Assembly: GCF_001435525.1 (NCBI RefSeq)
Contig: NZ_AZDP01000115.1
Span: 1-36,230, forward strand
DNA length: 36,230 bases
DNA from: Levilactobacillus koreensis JCM 16448
GTDB lineage: Bacteria; Bacillota; Bacilli; Lactobacillales; Lactobacillaceae
Reading direction: 5' to 3'
In this document: positions 17,936-26,506 of the stretch, in pieces
Numbering within the stretch: the stretch's first letter is position 1
Layout of the letters: each line of letters opens with the position of its first letter
Program-made: the position numbers and the translations under genes
The notes under the pieces: model-generated
Database searches by the model: none
Seen by the model: the letters and a program-made list of their open reading frames with translations, nothing else
Told to the model about the DNA's origin: nothing

Positions 17936-18173
17936 TTGAGGAAAAAAGTAGCATCCGTCGCGATGCGTAGTGAGTCACGGTAAGTGGAAAGTGACCATCT
18001 AGCGGGTGTGAAAATCATTTCCGAGTTCGAGACTGATATGTAGGTTATCGTGGTGGCCACCATTATCTGGCTAGCGGATGTTAGTCCGCGATGAGTGTGG
18101 CGTTTGACGTCACAAAAAGGTGGTACCGTTCTACTTGTAGAGCCCTTTTCCCGTAGTGGGAAGGGCTCTTTTT
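17936..18173 (+). promoter_or_regulatory. T-box leader, isoleucine specifier, controlling brnQ
   Basis: A tRNA-sensing T-box riboswitch. The T-box sequence AAGGTGGTACCG is at 18117-18128. Stem I can be drawn: GGAAA (17940s) pairs with TTTCC, AGTA sits opposite the specifier loop, CATCCG...GATG pairs with CATC...GCGGGTG, an AGTGA K-turn follows, and a GTCAC/GTGAC stem caps it. The triplet after GTGAAA on the 3' side is ATC (18014-18016), the isoleucine codon. Uncharged tRNA-Ile should stabilise the antiterminator and switch on the transporter. The pairing was done by eye, so the specifier is well supported but not computed. Confidence 0.88.
18139..18173 (+). terminator. T-box regulated terminator
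   Basis: AGAGCCC (18139-18145) pairs with GGGCTCT (18163-18169), with an inner TTTTCCC/GGGAA extension, followed by a T-run. It is the default-off stem of the T-box. Confidence 0.85.
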
Positions 18174-18212
18174 GACGTTCTAGGTAAAAATAAAGGCTGT
18201 GGAGGAATCAAA

Positions 18213-19601
18213 ATGGACAAAACTGTAACCGGTAAATCGCACCGGAATTTGGGACAATTACTCGTGGTGAGCTCATTAATTTTTGGCATGTTTTTTGGTT
18301 CTGGCAACTTAATTTTTCCTGTTCATTTGGGCCAAATGGCTGGGAGTCATTGGTTTACGGCTGCTTTGGGATTCGCCATCTCCGGGTCGTTATTTCCCTT
18401 ACTGGCGATTCTTGCCGTTGTGGTCACTAAGAGTGATGGCCTGTTTGACCTAGCTAAACCGGTGGGACGGCACTATGCGGCCCTCTTCTTAATCCTCGTG
18501 CACTTGACGATCGGACCGTTCTTTGGCACGCCCCGGACGGCCGCTACGGCTTACGAAATGGCTGTCCAGCCATTCTTGCCCCAGCGGTTTTCGACCGTCG
18601 GAATGTTGCTCTTTACTGGTTTATTCTTCGGCGCAGCGTACTTACTAGCCACGCATCAGAATAGTTTGGTTAAGGTCGTTGGCAAGTATCTCAACGCCTT
18701 CTTTCTCACCATGTTGGCGGTTATCTTTGTGGTGGCGTTCTTCAATCCGATGGGGAGCCTGAACCATGCGGCAACCACGGCCTACCAAACTAATGCGACC
18801 ATCAGTGGGTTTCTGGAGGGGTACAACACCGTCGATGCCGTTGCCTTGCTGGCCTTGAGTGTGACCTTCGTTCATGCCGTACGGGGATTAGGCTACCATG
18901 ACCGGGAATTAACCAAACTAACGGCTAAGGCCGGCACGCTCAGCATCGTCTTAGAAATCTTGATCTACTTTGGTTTAGTTCTGTTGGGTGCCTTCAGCCT
19001 CAGCCAAATGAAACTGTCAGACAACGGGGCCGTAGCTTTGTCAGCCATCGTTGGCCACTACTTCAGTAATTTTGGCACGCTCTTCTTGGGCGTCCTGGTC
19101 ACGCTAGGGGTCTTTACCACGGCTCTGGGATTGGTGACCTCGTTTGCCCAAGATTTCCACAAACTTTTCCCAAAGGTCAGCTACCTAGCTTGGCTACGGG
19201 TAACGACGTTTGTTTCCTTCCTCGTCGCTAATGCCGGTTTGGACACGATCATCGCGTGGTCCTTGCCAGTGCTGATGCTCCTTTACCCGCTGTCCCTAGC
19301 GTTGATCTTGGCCGCCCTGACAGTTGCCAAACGGCCATACGCGGGTATCGTCTACAAAATGACGATTGCCTTCACCATCATTCCAGCGGTTCTGGACATG
19401 CTAAATAGCGCACCGCAGGTTGTGACGCAATTGGCACCCGTCCACGCAGCCCTCACGTTCTACCACCAAGTGATTCCATTTGCTAGTCTCGGTCTAGGCT
19501 GGTTGGTCCCGACACTCGTGGGCTTTGTCTTGGGGTTAGTTCTCGGCAAACTTCGCTTAGCCAGTCAACGGACGACGATGGTTGATAATGATCGATTTTA
19601 G
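18213..19601 (+). CDS. brnQ: Branched-chain amino acid transporter BrnQ (LIVCS family)
   Basis: A 462-residue integral membrane symporter of the LIVCS family, importing isoleucine, leucine and valine. The family signature MFFGSGNLIFP is in the first transmembrane segment (about residues 25-35), and about twelve hydrophobic segments follow. ATG 18213 is chosen because GGAGG (18201-18205) precedes it; the longer frame from 18156 would begin inside the T-box terminator. The isoleucine T-box upstream independently supports isoleucine uptake as its job. It ends four bases inside the convergent DUF805 gene. Confidence 0.93.
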   Translation: MDKTVTGKSHRNLGQLLVVSSLIFGMFFGSGNLIFPVHLGQMAGSHWFTAALGFAISGSLFPLLAILAVVVTKSDGLFDLAKPVGRHYAALFLILVHLTIGPFFGTPRTAATAYEMAVQPFLPQRFSTVGMLLFTGLFFGAAYLLATHQNSLVKVVGKYLNAFFLTMLAVIFVVAFFNPMGSLNHAATTAYQTNATISGFLEGYNTVDAVALLALSVTFVHAVRGLGYHDRELTKLTAKAGTLSIVLEILIYFGLVLLGAFSLSQMKLSDNGAVALSAIVGHYFSNFGTLFLGVLVTLGVFTTALGLVTSFAQDFHKLFPKVSYLAWLRVTTFVSFLVANAGLDTIIAWSLPVLMLLYPLSLALILAALTVAKRPYAGIVYKMTIAFTIIPAVLDMLNSAPQVVTQLAPVHAALTFYHQVIPFASLGLGWLVPTLVGFVLGLVLGKLRLASQRTTMVDNDRF

Positions 19602-20149
19602 GGGACGTACGGATTTTGTCGTTGCTTAGATGGCTCGCAGAGGATGACGGCCAACAAGATACCACCAAATGGGATGAGTAGATTGAGAAGCCAAATTTTG
19701 CCGCTATGGCCGGTATCGTGGAGACGACGAATCTCGGCCGTCGTGAGACCGAAAACGAGGATGACCAGTAAGAAAATGGGCGGCACTAAAACAGTCCACG
19801 TTGCCGCAGAGTAACTCGTGAGTTGGGTCCAGTCGTGACGTTGGCCGATTGTAAAAAGCCCAAAGATGCCGATAAACAGGCCAATCAGGCTAATACCGAC
19901 CATCCCCCACCAGTAATCTGCACGGCCTAAGCATTTTGATGTATTCGTTAGATTCTTAAAAAAGAGGCCAGTTGATGAGATGAGGTTTGGTTGCATGGTT
20001 TCGTTATAGGGGCGATCAAGTGGTTCTAAGGGCATCGTCACGGTTGACCGGGCCTCGAAACTCTGCGCGGCGCTACAGTATTGACAAAAGTTGGCGCCCA
20101 GCGGAATTGGTTTGCCACATTTGATACAGGTTGATCGATAGTTTTCCAT
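19598..20149 (-). CDS. Zinc-ribbon DUF805 membrane protein
   Basis: A 183-residue membrane protein. The N terminus has a zinc ribbon (C8, C11, C22, C25), then a ~45-residue linker, then a DUF805 domain with hydrophobic segments near residues 82-102, 117-137 and 150-170 and the family RRLHDTGHSG motif between the last two. DUF805 proteins have no established function. Ribosome site GGGGAG precedes ATG 20149. Its stop overlaps the end of brnQ, so the two are strictly convergent without a terminator between them. Confidence 0.85.
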   Translation of the reverse strand: MENYRSTCIKCGKPIPLGANFCQYCSAAQSFEARSTVTMPLEPLDRPYNETMQPNLISSTGLFFKNLTNTSKCLGRADYWWGMVGISLIGLFIGIFGLFTIGQRHDWTQLTSYSAATWTVLVPPIFLLVILVFGLTTAEIRRLHDTGHSGKIWLLNLLIPFGGILLAVILCEPSKQRQNPYVP

Positions 20150-20458
20150 ATGATTTACTCCCCGGATAGTTCCAGTGACGGTCGTTAAAATTAGCGGTTG
20201 TTAAGCTAGTAGTCTCATGATATCCTTACTGAAGGGAAATCGCGAGGCTTATTTGGCTGTCGCGGTAAATCCGCTATTGTATGGTTTATATTCAATTACA
20301 ATTTATAAAATGAATGCTAGCCGGAATTTTTCTGGAGAACTGGGCATTAACAAGGGTATTCTGTAATAAATATCGTTATAATAGGTGGAAGTTAGTCTCA
20401 TTAATATTTATCCTGAAATTTAGCGATTCACGGTCACTTTACTTTGGAGGTTAGACAA
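20150..20458. other. Divergent intergenic region, DUF805 gene / arsC
   Basis: No gene seen. A consensus TATAAT at 20377-20382 on the plus strand could serve arsC, but no good -35 box lies at the right distance. No operator-like dyad was noticed. Confidence 0.4.
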
Positions 20459-20881
20459 ATGACGCAACTTTATTTCCTATGTACTGGCAACTCCTGCCGC
20501 AGCCAGATGGCAGAAGGGTTTGCTCGTAATTTAGCACCCAAGGATTGGACGATTGCTAGTGCTGGTGTTGAACAACACGGCTTAAACCCGTTGGCCGTTC
20601 AGGTTATGGAAGAAGTCGGCATCGATATTTCTCAGCAGACGTCCAAATTAATCGATGTTGATTACCTCAATGCCAGTGATATCGTGGTCACACTCTGTGG
20701 CGATGCGCGCGACAAGTGTCCAGTGACCCCACCGACCGTTACGCGAATTCATTGGCCGCTGACCGATCCCGCGCAAGCTACCGGGACGCCTGATCAGATC
20801 ATGGCGACCTTCCGCCAGTCCCGTGATGAGATCAAAAGTCGAGTCACCTCGTTAATTGCGGATATTCAATCTTTAACCTAG
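20459..20881 (+). CDS. arsC: Arsenate reductase homologue, thioredoxin-coupled low-molecular-weight phosphatase type
   Basis: A 140-residue protein of the low-molecular-weight phosphatase fold. The P-loop C8TGNSCR14 (CX5R) matches the nucleophile loop, and C80 and C87 in the [11 protein letters not shown] segment match the redox cysteines of the staphylococcal-type ArsC relay. All three cysteines are present, so arsenate reduction is more likely than tyrosine phosphatase activity. ATG 20459 follows GGAGG (20446-20450); an upstream TTG at 20444 would overlap that site. No arsR, arsB or acr3 gene is adjacent, so the reduced arsenite exporter must be elsewhere. Confidence 0.87.
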   Translation: MTQLYFLCTGNSCRSQMAEGFARNLAPKDWTIASAGVEQHGLNPLAVQVMEEVGIDISQQTSKLIDVDYLNASDIVVTLCGDARDKCPVTPPTVTRIHWPLTDPAQATGTPDQIMATFRQSRDEIKSRVTSLIADIQSLT

Positions 20882-20915
20882 ATCAAATCGCGTGAAAATT
20901 GATGCCTGTTAGATG

Positions 20916-20948
20916 CCACTCTGCGATATTTGCAGGGTGGTTTCTTTT
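20916..20948 (+). terminator. Terminator after arsC
   Basis: Stem CCACTCTGC / GCAGGGTGG around GATATTT, then a T-rich tail. Confidence 0.75.
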
Positions 20949-21041
20949 AATCATTAACTAAGTAGTGGGGTTAAATAGACGGTTAATTGAAATAATTATC
21001 GAAAAACAGTTGTATTTTCACAAGGCGTGAGTGATACTTAG

Positions 21042-21064
21042 GTTAGTTGGTTCACTAAACCATG
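21042..21064 (+). promoter_or_regulatory. Degenerate XylR-operator-like site 1 upstream of xylR
   Basis: A perfect left half GTTAGTT, 9-base spacer and right half AACCATG with only AAC and one A conserved. Same spacing as the xylA and xylT operators. Could allow autoregulation; weak. Confidence 0.35.
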
Positions 21065-21122
21065 AGGTTGATTTTGGTACCGGTTACAAAGCTTGATAAA
21101 GTCAAGGAATAACCGACTTGAG

Positions 21123-21145
21123 GTTAGTTGGGATTTTTAACCTCG
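21123..21145 (+). promoter_or_regulatory. Degenerate XylR-operator-like site 2 upstream of xylR
   Basis: GTTAGTT, 9-base spacer, then AAC followed by a diverged end. A 7-bp dyad GAGGTTA / TAACCTC overlaps it and could also form an RNA hairpin in the xylR leader. Confidence 0.35.
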
Positions 21146-21185
21146 ACAAGCGACTGAAATCAGCAAACCTATAAGGAGGGATTGG

Positions 21186-22376
21186 ATGGTTCGTCAAAGT
21201 ATGAATCGCAATCAGTTACATGATCAGAACTTAAAGTTTGTACTGCAACAGATTTTTAACAACCATCCCACCTCGCGAATTGAAATTTCTCACCAGCTTC
21301 ACCTGAATAAGTCCACGGTCTCATCGCTCTACAATACGCTGATGGCCGCTGGTTACTTGACAGAATTAGGCCTGGGGGAGGCTTCGACAGCGGGTGGGCG
21401 TAAACCGACACTGGTTGAAATCAACCGCAACTACGGCTACACCTTAACGTTTGACCTGGGCTATCGGCATCTACATGCGCTAGTCACACTACTAAATGGG
21501 CACGTGTGGAAGTACGACCGCATCGAAACGAAGGGCCGGTCGATCCACGATATGATCGACCGTATCAAGCAATACATCGCACAGATTCAAGCGGAAGACA
21601 GGACGAGTAATGGCCTATTGGGGATTTGTTTCTCCATTCATGGGATCGTCTTGAACAACAAGGTCCAGACGTCACCGTTTATCGACATGGATGGCGTCGA
21701 TCTCGAAGATGTCTTCACGTCGACCTATGACGTGCCGGTCGTTTTGGAAAACGAAGCCAATCTGTCCGCAATTTATGAACGGGACTTCAACGGCGCCCGC
21801 CAGCTCAATAGCACCGTCACCATTAGTATTCACCGGGGAATCGGTGCCGGGGTCATTCTTCACCGGGACTTGTTCCGCGGTGAACACGGAGACGCCGGTG
21901 AAATTGGCCGGACCATTGCCAGTATCGAAATTGACGGTAATGGTAAGTCCCACGCCATTCACGCTGAAGATATCAGCTCCGAGGATGCCGTGATTCGACA
22001 AGTCGAACAGGCAAAAGGGGCCGACACGCTGGATCGTGAGGACATTGTCCGCTTAGCGCAGGCCAAGGACCTGGAAACCGTTAAGGCACTCCAGACCTTT
22101 ACCACGGCCATCGCTGGTCTCATTTACAACACCATGCGGACGCTCGATCCCGACGCGTTCTTCCTTAACTCACCATTAGTAGAGGAATTGCCACACCTTT
22201 TGACGGACATTCGGCGGGTCTACCAGCAATTGGCTGATACCGACCTGGGCATTGAGTTGACTACCAACGCGCGGCTGGCGACTGTTTTAGGTGGCTGCTC
22301 ACTGATCACTCATCAAGTGCTGGGACTAGAAGGCTACGAGCTGAATTTTGACCGGCCAGTTGACGCAGAAAATTAA
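21186..22376 (+). CDS. xylR: Xylose repressor XylR (ROK family)
   Basis: A 396-residue ROK-family repressor, expected to bind xylose and release the xyl operators. A winged helix-turn-helix is at residues ~28-60 (SRIEISHQLHLNKSTVSSLY), followed by the sugar-kinase-like ROK domain with GIGAGVI and GEHGDAGEIG around residues 215-240. The CxCGxxGC zinc motif of many ROK proteins is absent, as in other XylR-type repressors. ATG 21186 follows AAGGAGG. It is separated from xylA by a terminator and a repeat element, so it is its own transcription unit on the same strand. Confidence 0.92.
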   Translation: MVRQSMNRNQLHDQNLKFVLQQIFNNHPTSRIEISHQLHLNKSTVSSLYNTLMAAGYLTELGLGEASTAGGRKPTLVEINRNYGYTLTFDLGYRHLHALVTLLNGHVWKYDRIETKGRSIHDMIDRIKQYIAQIQAEDRTSNGLLGICFSIHGIVLNNKVQTSPFIDMDGVDLEDVFTSTYDVPVVLENEANLSAIYERDFNGARQLNSTVTISIHRGIGAGVILHRDLFRGEHGDAGEIGRTIASIEIDGNGKSHAIHAEDISSEDAVIRQVEQAKGADTLDREDIVRLAQAKDLETVKALQTFTTAIAGLIYNTMRTLDPDAFFLNSPLVEELPHLLTDIRRVYQQLADTDLGIELTTNARLATVLGGCSLITHQVLGLEGYELNFDRPVDAEN

Positions 22377-22388
22377 ATTGAACATTAC

Positions 22389-22418
22389 AGTCTGGGAGTT
22401 TTTTCCCAGACTTTTTTT
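22389..22418 (+). terminator. Terminator after xylR
   Basis: AGTCTGGGA / TCCCAGACT stem around a T-rich loop, followed by seven T residues. Confidence 0.9.
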
Positions 22419-22557
22419 GTTGTTTTAATGGTTCTCTAAATTTGGCCGTATTCTGGCTGTTAAAGATTACGCGCTACCACAACAATCATTAAAGAGTGTT
22501 CGACTTCTAAATTAGCTTGTCCGGCTGATAACGAGCTTTACGTAGTTGTCCCAAAAA

Positions 22558-22750
22558 CTGTGTAAGCCGAGAGGTCGCCAGATATGGGCTCAGGCGCGTT
22601 GTTCTGCTTAGTTGACGGTGATTTCCCGTCGGCTTAGCAGAAGACCAAGCTTGTAGACTCGGTTTTTTCGAGGCTTCAAGTTGTGTCCGCACCGTTCCAG
22701 CCCATATCTGGCGACCGGTAAGGCGAAGGTCAAACTAGGTTGCCTAATTT
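22558..22750 (+). repeat. Structured intergenic repeat, element A copy 1
   Basis: Its ends carry an 18-bp perfect inverted repeat (22573-22590 with 22699-22716, core CCAGATATGGGCT). Two inner hairpins are visible: CTGCTTAG/CTTAGCAG and CTTGTAGACTCG/CGAGGCTTCAAG. Further copies lie at 28010-28186 (inverted) and 33303-33490. No coding potential. Confidence 0.85.
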
Positions 22751-22877
22751 CTAGAAACTTTCAGTTGCTCAGCAATAATAGGTCATTAATATAGTAGAAA
22801 CAGTTCAGGAAAGAACCAGGTTTTAGTTGATTTGACCAGGAATCATGAGGGCCCTGAAATTTTTGAATCTTTTTTGG

Positions 22878-22891
22878 CGAAAACGCTTGCA
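22878..22891 (+). promoter_or_regulatory. cre site at xylA
   Basis: CGAAAACGCTTGCA matches 12 of 14 positions of the catabolite-responsive element. It overlaps the -35 box, so CcpA binding should block transcription when glucose is present. Confidence 0.75.
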
Positions 22892-22914
22892 TTCGAATTA
22901 AAAGATTGTATACT
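22887..22914 (+). promoter_or_regulatory. xylA promoter
   Basis: TTGCAT (22887-22892) and TATACT (22909-22914), 16-bp spacing. Confidence 0.8.
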
Positions 22915-22925
22915 AGTATTTGTAA

Positions 22926-22948
22926 GTTGGTTGTCGCAACGAACTAAC
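22926..22948 (+). promoter_or_regulatory. XylR operator at xylA
   Basis: Dyad GTTGGTT, 9 bases, AACTAAC, placed just downstream of the -10 box and before the ribosome site. It agrees with the xylT operator at 19 of 23 positions. Confidence 0.82.
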
Positions 22949-22968
22949 TAGGAGGGTATTATAAAATT

Positions 22969-24318
22969 ATGACTGAAGAATACTGGAAAGGCATCGACAA
23001 GATTCAATATGTCGGCCATCAAGATAAGAAATCTGGTTTAGGATTCCAATACTACAATCCGGAAGAAGTTATTGCCGGAAAGAAAATGAAAGATTGGTTA
23101 CGTTTCGCCGTAGCCTACTGGCACACATTTGACCAACGCTTAGTTGACCCATTTGGTGACGGGACTGCTCAACGTCCTTACGACAAGTACACTGATCCTA
23201 TGGACTTAGCCTTAGCTAAGGTTGACGCTGCATTCGAATTCTACAACAAATTAGGTGTAGATTACCTTTGCTTCCATGACCGCGACTTGGCTCCTGAAGG
23301 CGACACTTTACGTGAAACCAACGCTAACCTGGACAAGGTTGTTGACAAGATCGTTGAATACCAAAAGACTTCTGGCATGAAGGTTTTGTGGAACACTTCG
23401 AACATGTTCACTAACCCTCGTTTCGTCGAAGGTGCTGGGACTTCTCCATACGCTGATATCTTTGCCTACAGTGCTGCTCAATTGAAGCACAGTTTGGAAA
23501 TTGGTAAGCGTGTCGGTTCTGAAAACTATGTCTTCTGGGGCGGCCGTGAAGGTTACGAATCACTCTGGAACACCAACATGAAGCAAGAACAAGAACATGC
23601 TGCTAAGTTATTCCATATGGCTAAGGACTACGCTAACGAAATTGGCTTCGACGCACAAATGTTGCTCGAACCAAAGCCAAAGGAACCAACGACGCACCAA
23701 TACGACTTCGATGCCGCAACCACCATTGCGTTCATGAAGGAATACGACTTGGACAAAGACTTCAAGTTGAACTTGGAAGGTAACCATGCTAACTTGGCTG
23801 GCCATACTTACCAACACGAAATCCGTGTTGCTCGTGAAGCTGGTTTGTTAGGTTCATTGGATGCCAACCAAGGTGACAAGTTGATCGGCTGGGATATTGA
23901 TGAATACCCATCTAACTTGTACGAAACCACTGCTGCAATGTACGAAGTTGTCGAAAACGGCAGCATCGGACCTCGCGGTGGGTTGAACTTCGATGCTAAG
24001 CCTCGTCGTTCATCATTTGCTCCAGAAGACCTCTTCTTAGGCCACATTGTTGGGATGGACAGCTTTGCTGCCGGCCTGCGTGTTGCTGCTGCTATGAAGG
24101 AAGACGGCTTCTTGGACAGCTTAAAGGCTGACCGTTACAGCTCATACGAATCCGGTGTTGGTGCCGAAATCGAAAGCGGCAAGGCTGACTTGAAGTCCCT
24201 TGAAAAGTACGCTATCGACAAGCCACAATCCGAATTGATTGCTGCTACCCACTCCGACCACTTGGAAGAAGTTAAGGATACCATCAACCACTACATCGTT
24301 GAAACGTTGAGCAAGTAA
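22969..24318 (+). CDS. xylA: Xylose isomerase XylA
   Basis: A 449-residue class II xylose isomerase converting D-xylose to D-xylulose in the cytoplasm. Catalytic H103 and D106 are in FHDRDL. The metal-binding signature LEPKPKEP holds E234 and K236, and LEGNHAN holds E270 and H273. [10 protein letters not shown] is also present. Length matches the class II family, whose N-terminal extension precedes the barrel. ATG 22969 follows AGGAGG. Codon use is strongly biased (GAA, AAC, TAC, GTT, TTG), consistent with very high expression. Its promoter carries a cre and a XylR operator. Confidence 0.97.
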   Translation: MTEEYWKGIDKIQYVGHQDKKSGLGFQYYNPEEVIAGKKMKDWLRFAVAYWHTFDQRLVDPFGDGTAQRPYDKYTDPMDLALAKVDAAFEFYNKLGVDYLCFHDRDLAPEGDTLRETNANLDKVVDKIVEYQKTSGMKVLWNTSNMFTNPRFVEGAGTSPYADIFAYSAAQLKHSLEIGKRVGSENYVFWGGREGYESLWNTNMKQEQEHAAKLFHMAKDYANEIGFDAQMLLEPKPKEPTTHQYDFDAATTIAFMKEYDLDKDFKLNLEGNHANLAGHTYQHEIRVAREAGLLGSLDANQGDKLIGWDIDEYPSNLYETTAAMYEVVENGSIGPRGGLNFDAKPRRSSFAPEDLFLGHIVGMDSFAAGLRVAAAMKEDGFLDSLKADRYSSYESGVGAEIESGKADLKSLEKYAIDKPQSELIAATHSDHLEEVKDTINHYIVETLSK

Positions 24319-24350
24319 TCCTTTACTCTACGAAAAATAACTGACAATAG

Positions 24351-24386
24351 AATGGCGGACGGACCGTGTGTCCGCCCGCCATTTTT
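24351..24386 (+). terminator. Intercistronic hairpin between xylA and xylB
   Basis: AATGGCGG(A)CGGA pairs with TCCG(C)CCGCCATT, followed by five T residues. It is strong enough to reduce transcription into xylB or to protect the xylA message end. No separate xylB promoter is evident. Confidence 0.75.
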
Positions 24387-24417
24387 ATGACGCGAGATAA
24401 ACTAGGAGGAATGACCG

Positions 24418-25926
24418 ATGGGGAAGTATGTACTCGGCGTTGACCTGGGGACTAGTGCCGTTAAAGTTTCAGCGCTAGATCACAGTGGCCAGATTGTCGC
24501 CCAAGAAAGTTTTGACTATGATTTGATTCAAAAGAAGCCTGGCTACAATGAGCAGAATCCTGAAGACTGGGTTTCCGGGACGACGGTAGCGATTGTCCGC
24601 TTGATTTTGACCGACCATTTAGCGGCCGAAGAAATCGAGGGCTTGAGCTTCTCTGGGCAAATGCACGGGTTAGTTCTGTTGGATGAGAACAAGAAGGTCT
24701 TGCGGCCATCCATTCTCTGGAACGATACGCGCAGCACGCCACAACGTGAAGAAATTGAAGCGAAGCTCGGTGACGAGTTCGTCGACATTACCCGGAATCA
24801 ACCACTGGAAGGCTTTACGCTGACCAAGTTGCTGTGGGTCAAGGAAAACGAACCTGACATCTGGGCCAAGGCCAAGTACTTTGTCTTACCTAAAGACTAC
24901 GTGCGTTACCGGATGACTGGTAACCTCGCAATGGACTACTCCGACGCGACTGGGACCGTCTTACTCGACGTTGCCAAGGGCGAATGGAGTAAGAAAATTT
25001 GTGACACGTTCGACATTCCAATGAGCATGTGCCCACCATTGATCAAGTCCGTTGATTTTGCCGGGACGGTGACGTCGGCCTACGCAGAATTTTCTGGTTT
25101 GACCACCGCCACCAAGGTCTTTGGTGGCGCCGCCGATAACGCGGCTGGTGCAGTTGGGGCGGGGATTCTCCACCCGAACATGGTTCTGTCTAGTATCGGG
25201 ACGTCTGGTGTTGTGTTGAAATACGAGGACAACGCCGACGTTAACTATCACGGGGTCCTTCAATTTGAAGACCACGCGATTCCTGATAAGTATTACTCCA
25301 TGGGGGTCACTTTGGCCGCTGGGTACTCCCTCAGCTGGTTCAAGAAGACCTTCGCTCCTGCAGAGGATTTCACCGATTTCGTTGCGAGTGCGGCTAAGTC
25401 GACGGTTGGGGCCAATGGTCTCCTGTACACGCCGTACATTGTCGGTGAACGGGCACCTTACGCGGATGCCGATATTCGGGGGAGCTTTACTGGGGTCGAC
25501 GGAACCCATCAACGTTATGATTTCGTCCGTGCTGTTCTGGAAGGCATCGTCTTCTCGTTTAGAGATCTCTTTGATATCTACGAAGAAAACGGTGGCGACT
25601 TTGACACGGTCGTTTCTATCGGTGGGGGCGCCAAGAGTCCACTCTGGTTGCAGATTCAAGCCGACATCTTTAATCGTAAGGTTGTCAGCCTGAAGAACGA
25701 ACAGGGGCCTGGCATGGGGGCTGCAATGATTGCGGCTACCGGCCTAGGTTGGTTCGATTCCTTACAGGATTGCGCACAGACTTTCGTTCACTTCGGCAAG
25801 GCTTACGAGCCCAACCCAGAGAACGTGAAGAAGTATGCGAAGATGCATGCCATCTACAAGCAGGTCTACAAACAGACCAAGGCCATCAGCGAACAACTGT
25901 TGGACTACCGTAGGGAAGAACTATAG
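24418..25926 (+). CDS. xylB: Xylulokinase XylB (FGGY family)
   Basis: A 502-residue FGGY-family kinase that phosphorylates D-xylulose to D-xylulose 5-phosphate, feeding the phosphoketolase pathway. The N-terminal phosphate-binding DLGTSAVKV is at residues 8-16. SGQMHG near 79, DYSDATGT near 178 and the family signature [17 protein letters not shown] near 402-418 are all present. ATG 24418 follows AGGAGG. It lies 99 bases after xylA across a hairpin, so expression below xylA is expected. Confidence 0.96.
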   Translation: MGKYVLGVDLGTSAVKVSALDHSGQIVAQESFDYDLIQKKPGYNEQNPEDWVSGTTVAIVRLILTDHLAAEEIEGLSFSGQMHGLVLLDENKKVLRPSILWNDTRSTPQREEIEAKLGDEFVDITRNQPLEGFTLTKLLWVKENEPDIWAKAKYFVLPKDYVRYRMTGNLAMDYSDATGTVLLDVAKGEWSKKICDTFDIPMSMCPPLIKSVDFAGTVTSAYAEFSGLTTATKVFGGAADNAAGAVGAGILHPNMVLSSIGTSGVVLKYEDNADVNYHGVLQFEDHAIPDKYYSMGVTLAAGYSLSWFKKTFAPAEDFTDFVASAAKSTVGANGLLYTPYIVGERAPYADADIRGSFTGVDGTHQRYDFVRAVLEGIVFSFRDLFDIYEENGGDFDTVVSIGGGAKSPLWLQIQADIFNRKVVSLKNEQGPGMGAAMIAATGLGWFDSLQDCAQTFVHFGKAYEPNPENVKKYAKMHAIYKQVYKQTKAISEQLLDYRREEL

Positions 25927-25935
25927 GCGTTAGAG

Positions 25936-25966
25936 AAGGTCTTCGCTGTCTGGCGGAGGCCTTTTT
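25936..25966 (+). terminator. Terminator after xylB
   Basis: AAGGTCTTCGC / GCGGAGGCCTT stem with a T-run. Confidence 0.8.
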
Positions 25967-25994
25967 GCTGTGAAATTAGGTTGGTTAAGAATGG

Positions 25995-26047
25995 CCGCAC
26001 TCCGGTTGCCAGGGACTACGCCTGCTGTGGGGACGCTTCAAGCTCAG
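25995..26047 (+). repeat. Intergenic repeat, element B fragment
   Basis: Shares TGCCAGGGA, CGCCTGCTGTGGGGA and the following CTTCAAGCTCAG-like end with 36046-36100. Appears to be a shortened copy. The rest of 25967-26370 holds only short frames without ribosome sites; I see no gene in it. Confidence 0.6.
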
Positions 26048-26370
26048 ATTGTCTACTACGGCAATGGCAATTTTGCTAGTGTACAGATTAAGCGGGTGGT
26101 GTTTACAGGTGTACTGTCTAGGACGGCGGAGGGGCAATGGACTTATGGTCTTTTTCAAGATATATTGCAAGTGTTTTGCCCATAGAAAAATACGTTGGAG
26201 TACGGAATCGGGTGTCATTAATCGCATAAACAAGTGGGTCTTCGTAAGACACGGAGGCCTTTTGTTTACACCAAATAACAATTAAGATTCACGATTATTC
26301 ATGTGCATTTTCACACAAAATTGGAAGCTGTGAGAATCAGTCAAAATATTACAATTGAATATTAAAGTAT

Positions 26371-26384
26371 AGGAAACGCTTTCA
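26371..26384 (+). promoter_or_regulatory. cre site at xylT
   Basis: AGGAAACGCTTTCA matches 12 of 14 cre positions and lies over the likely -35 region. Confidence 0.72.
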
Positions 26385-26408
26385 GAATTTGACGAATTGT
26401 GCTATAGT
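26380..26408 (+). promoter_or_regulatory. xylT promoter
   Basis: TATAGT (26403-26408) is a good -10 box. The only -35 candidate at 17 bp is TTTCAG (26380-26385), which is weak; TTGACG at 26389 is too close to the -10. Confidence 0.5.
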
Positions 26409-26416
26409 TATCACAT

Positions 26417-26441
26417 GGTTGGTTGAAGCAATCAACTAACC
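26417..26441 (+). promoter_or_regulatory. XylR operator at xylT
   Basis: Dyad GGTTGGTTGA, AGCAA, TCAACTAACC with 9 of 10 arm positions paired. It sits just past the -10 box, over the expected transcription start. Confidence 0.85.
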
Positions 26442-26506
26442 GCAAGTAGAATACCAACTTACAAAAAAATTCTACGGTGATTTACCGTCAAAGGAAGTCA
26501 GTAACG

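Noticed and set aside
18156-18212. Extended N terminus of BrnQ
   Set aside because: It would start inside the T-box terminator stem; ATG 18213 has GGAGG at good spacing and the family start.
22558-22750. Element A as an insertion sequence
   Set aside because: Terminal inverted repeats are present, but there is no transposase frame and no target duplication visible beside any copy.
24961-25659. 232-codon open frame antisense to xylB
   Set aside because: It has no ribosome site or recognisable protein, and long antisense frames are common opposite G+C-rich biased genes.
26049-26285. Small genes in the spacer between xylB and xylT
   Set aside because: Frames of 71-98 codons on both strands overlap each other, lack ribosome sites and partly cover element B.
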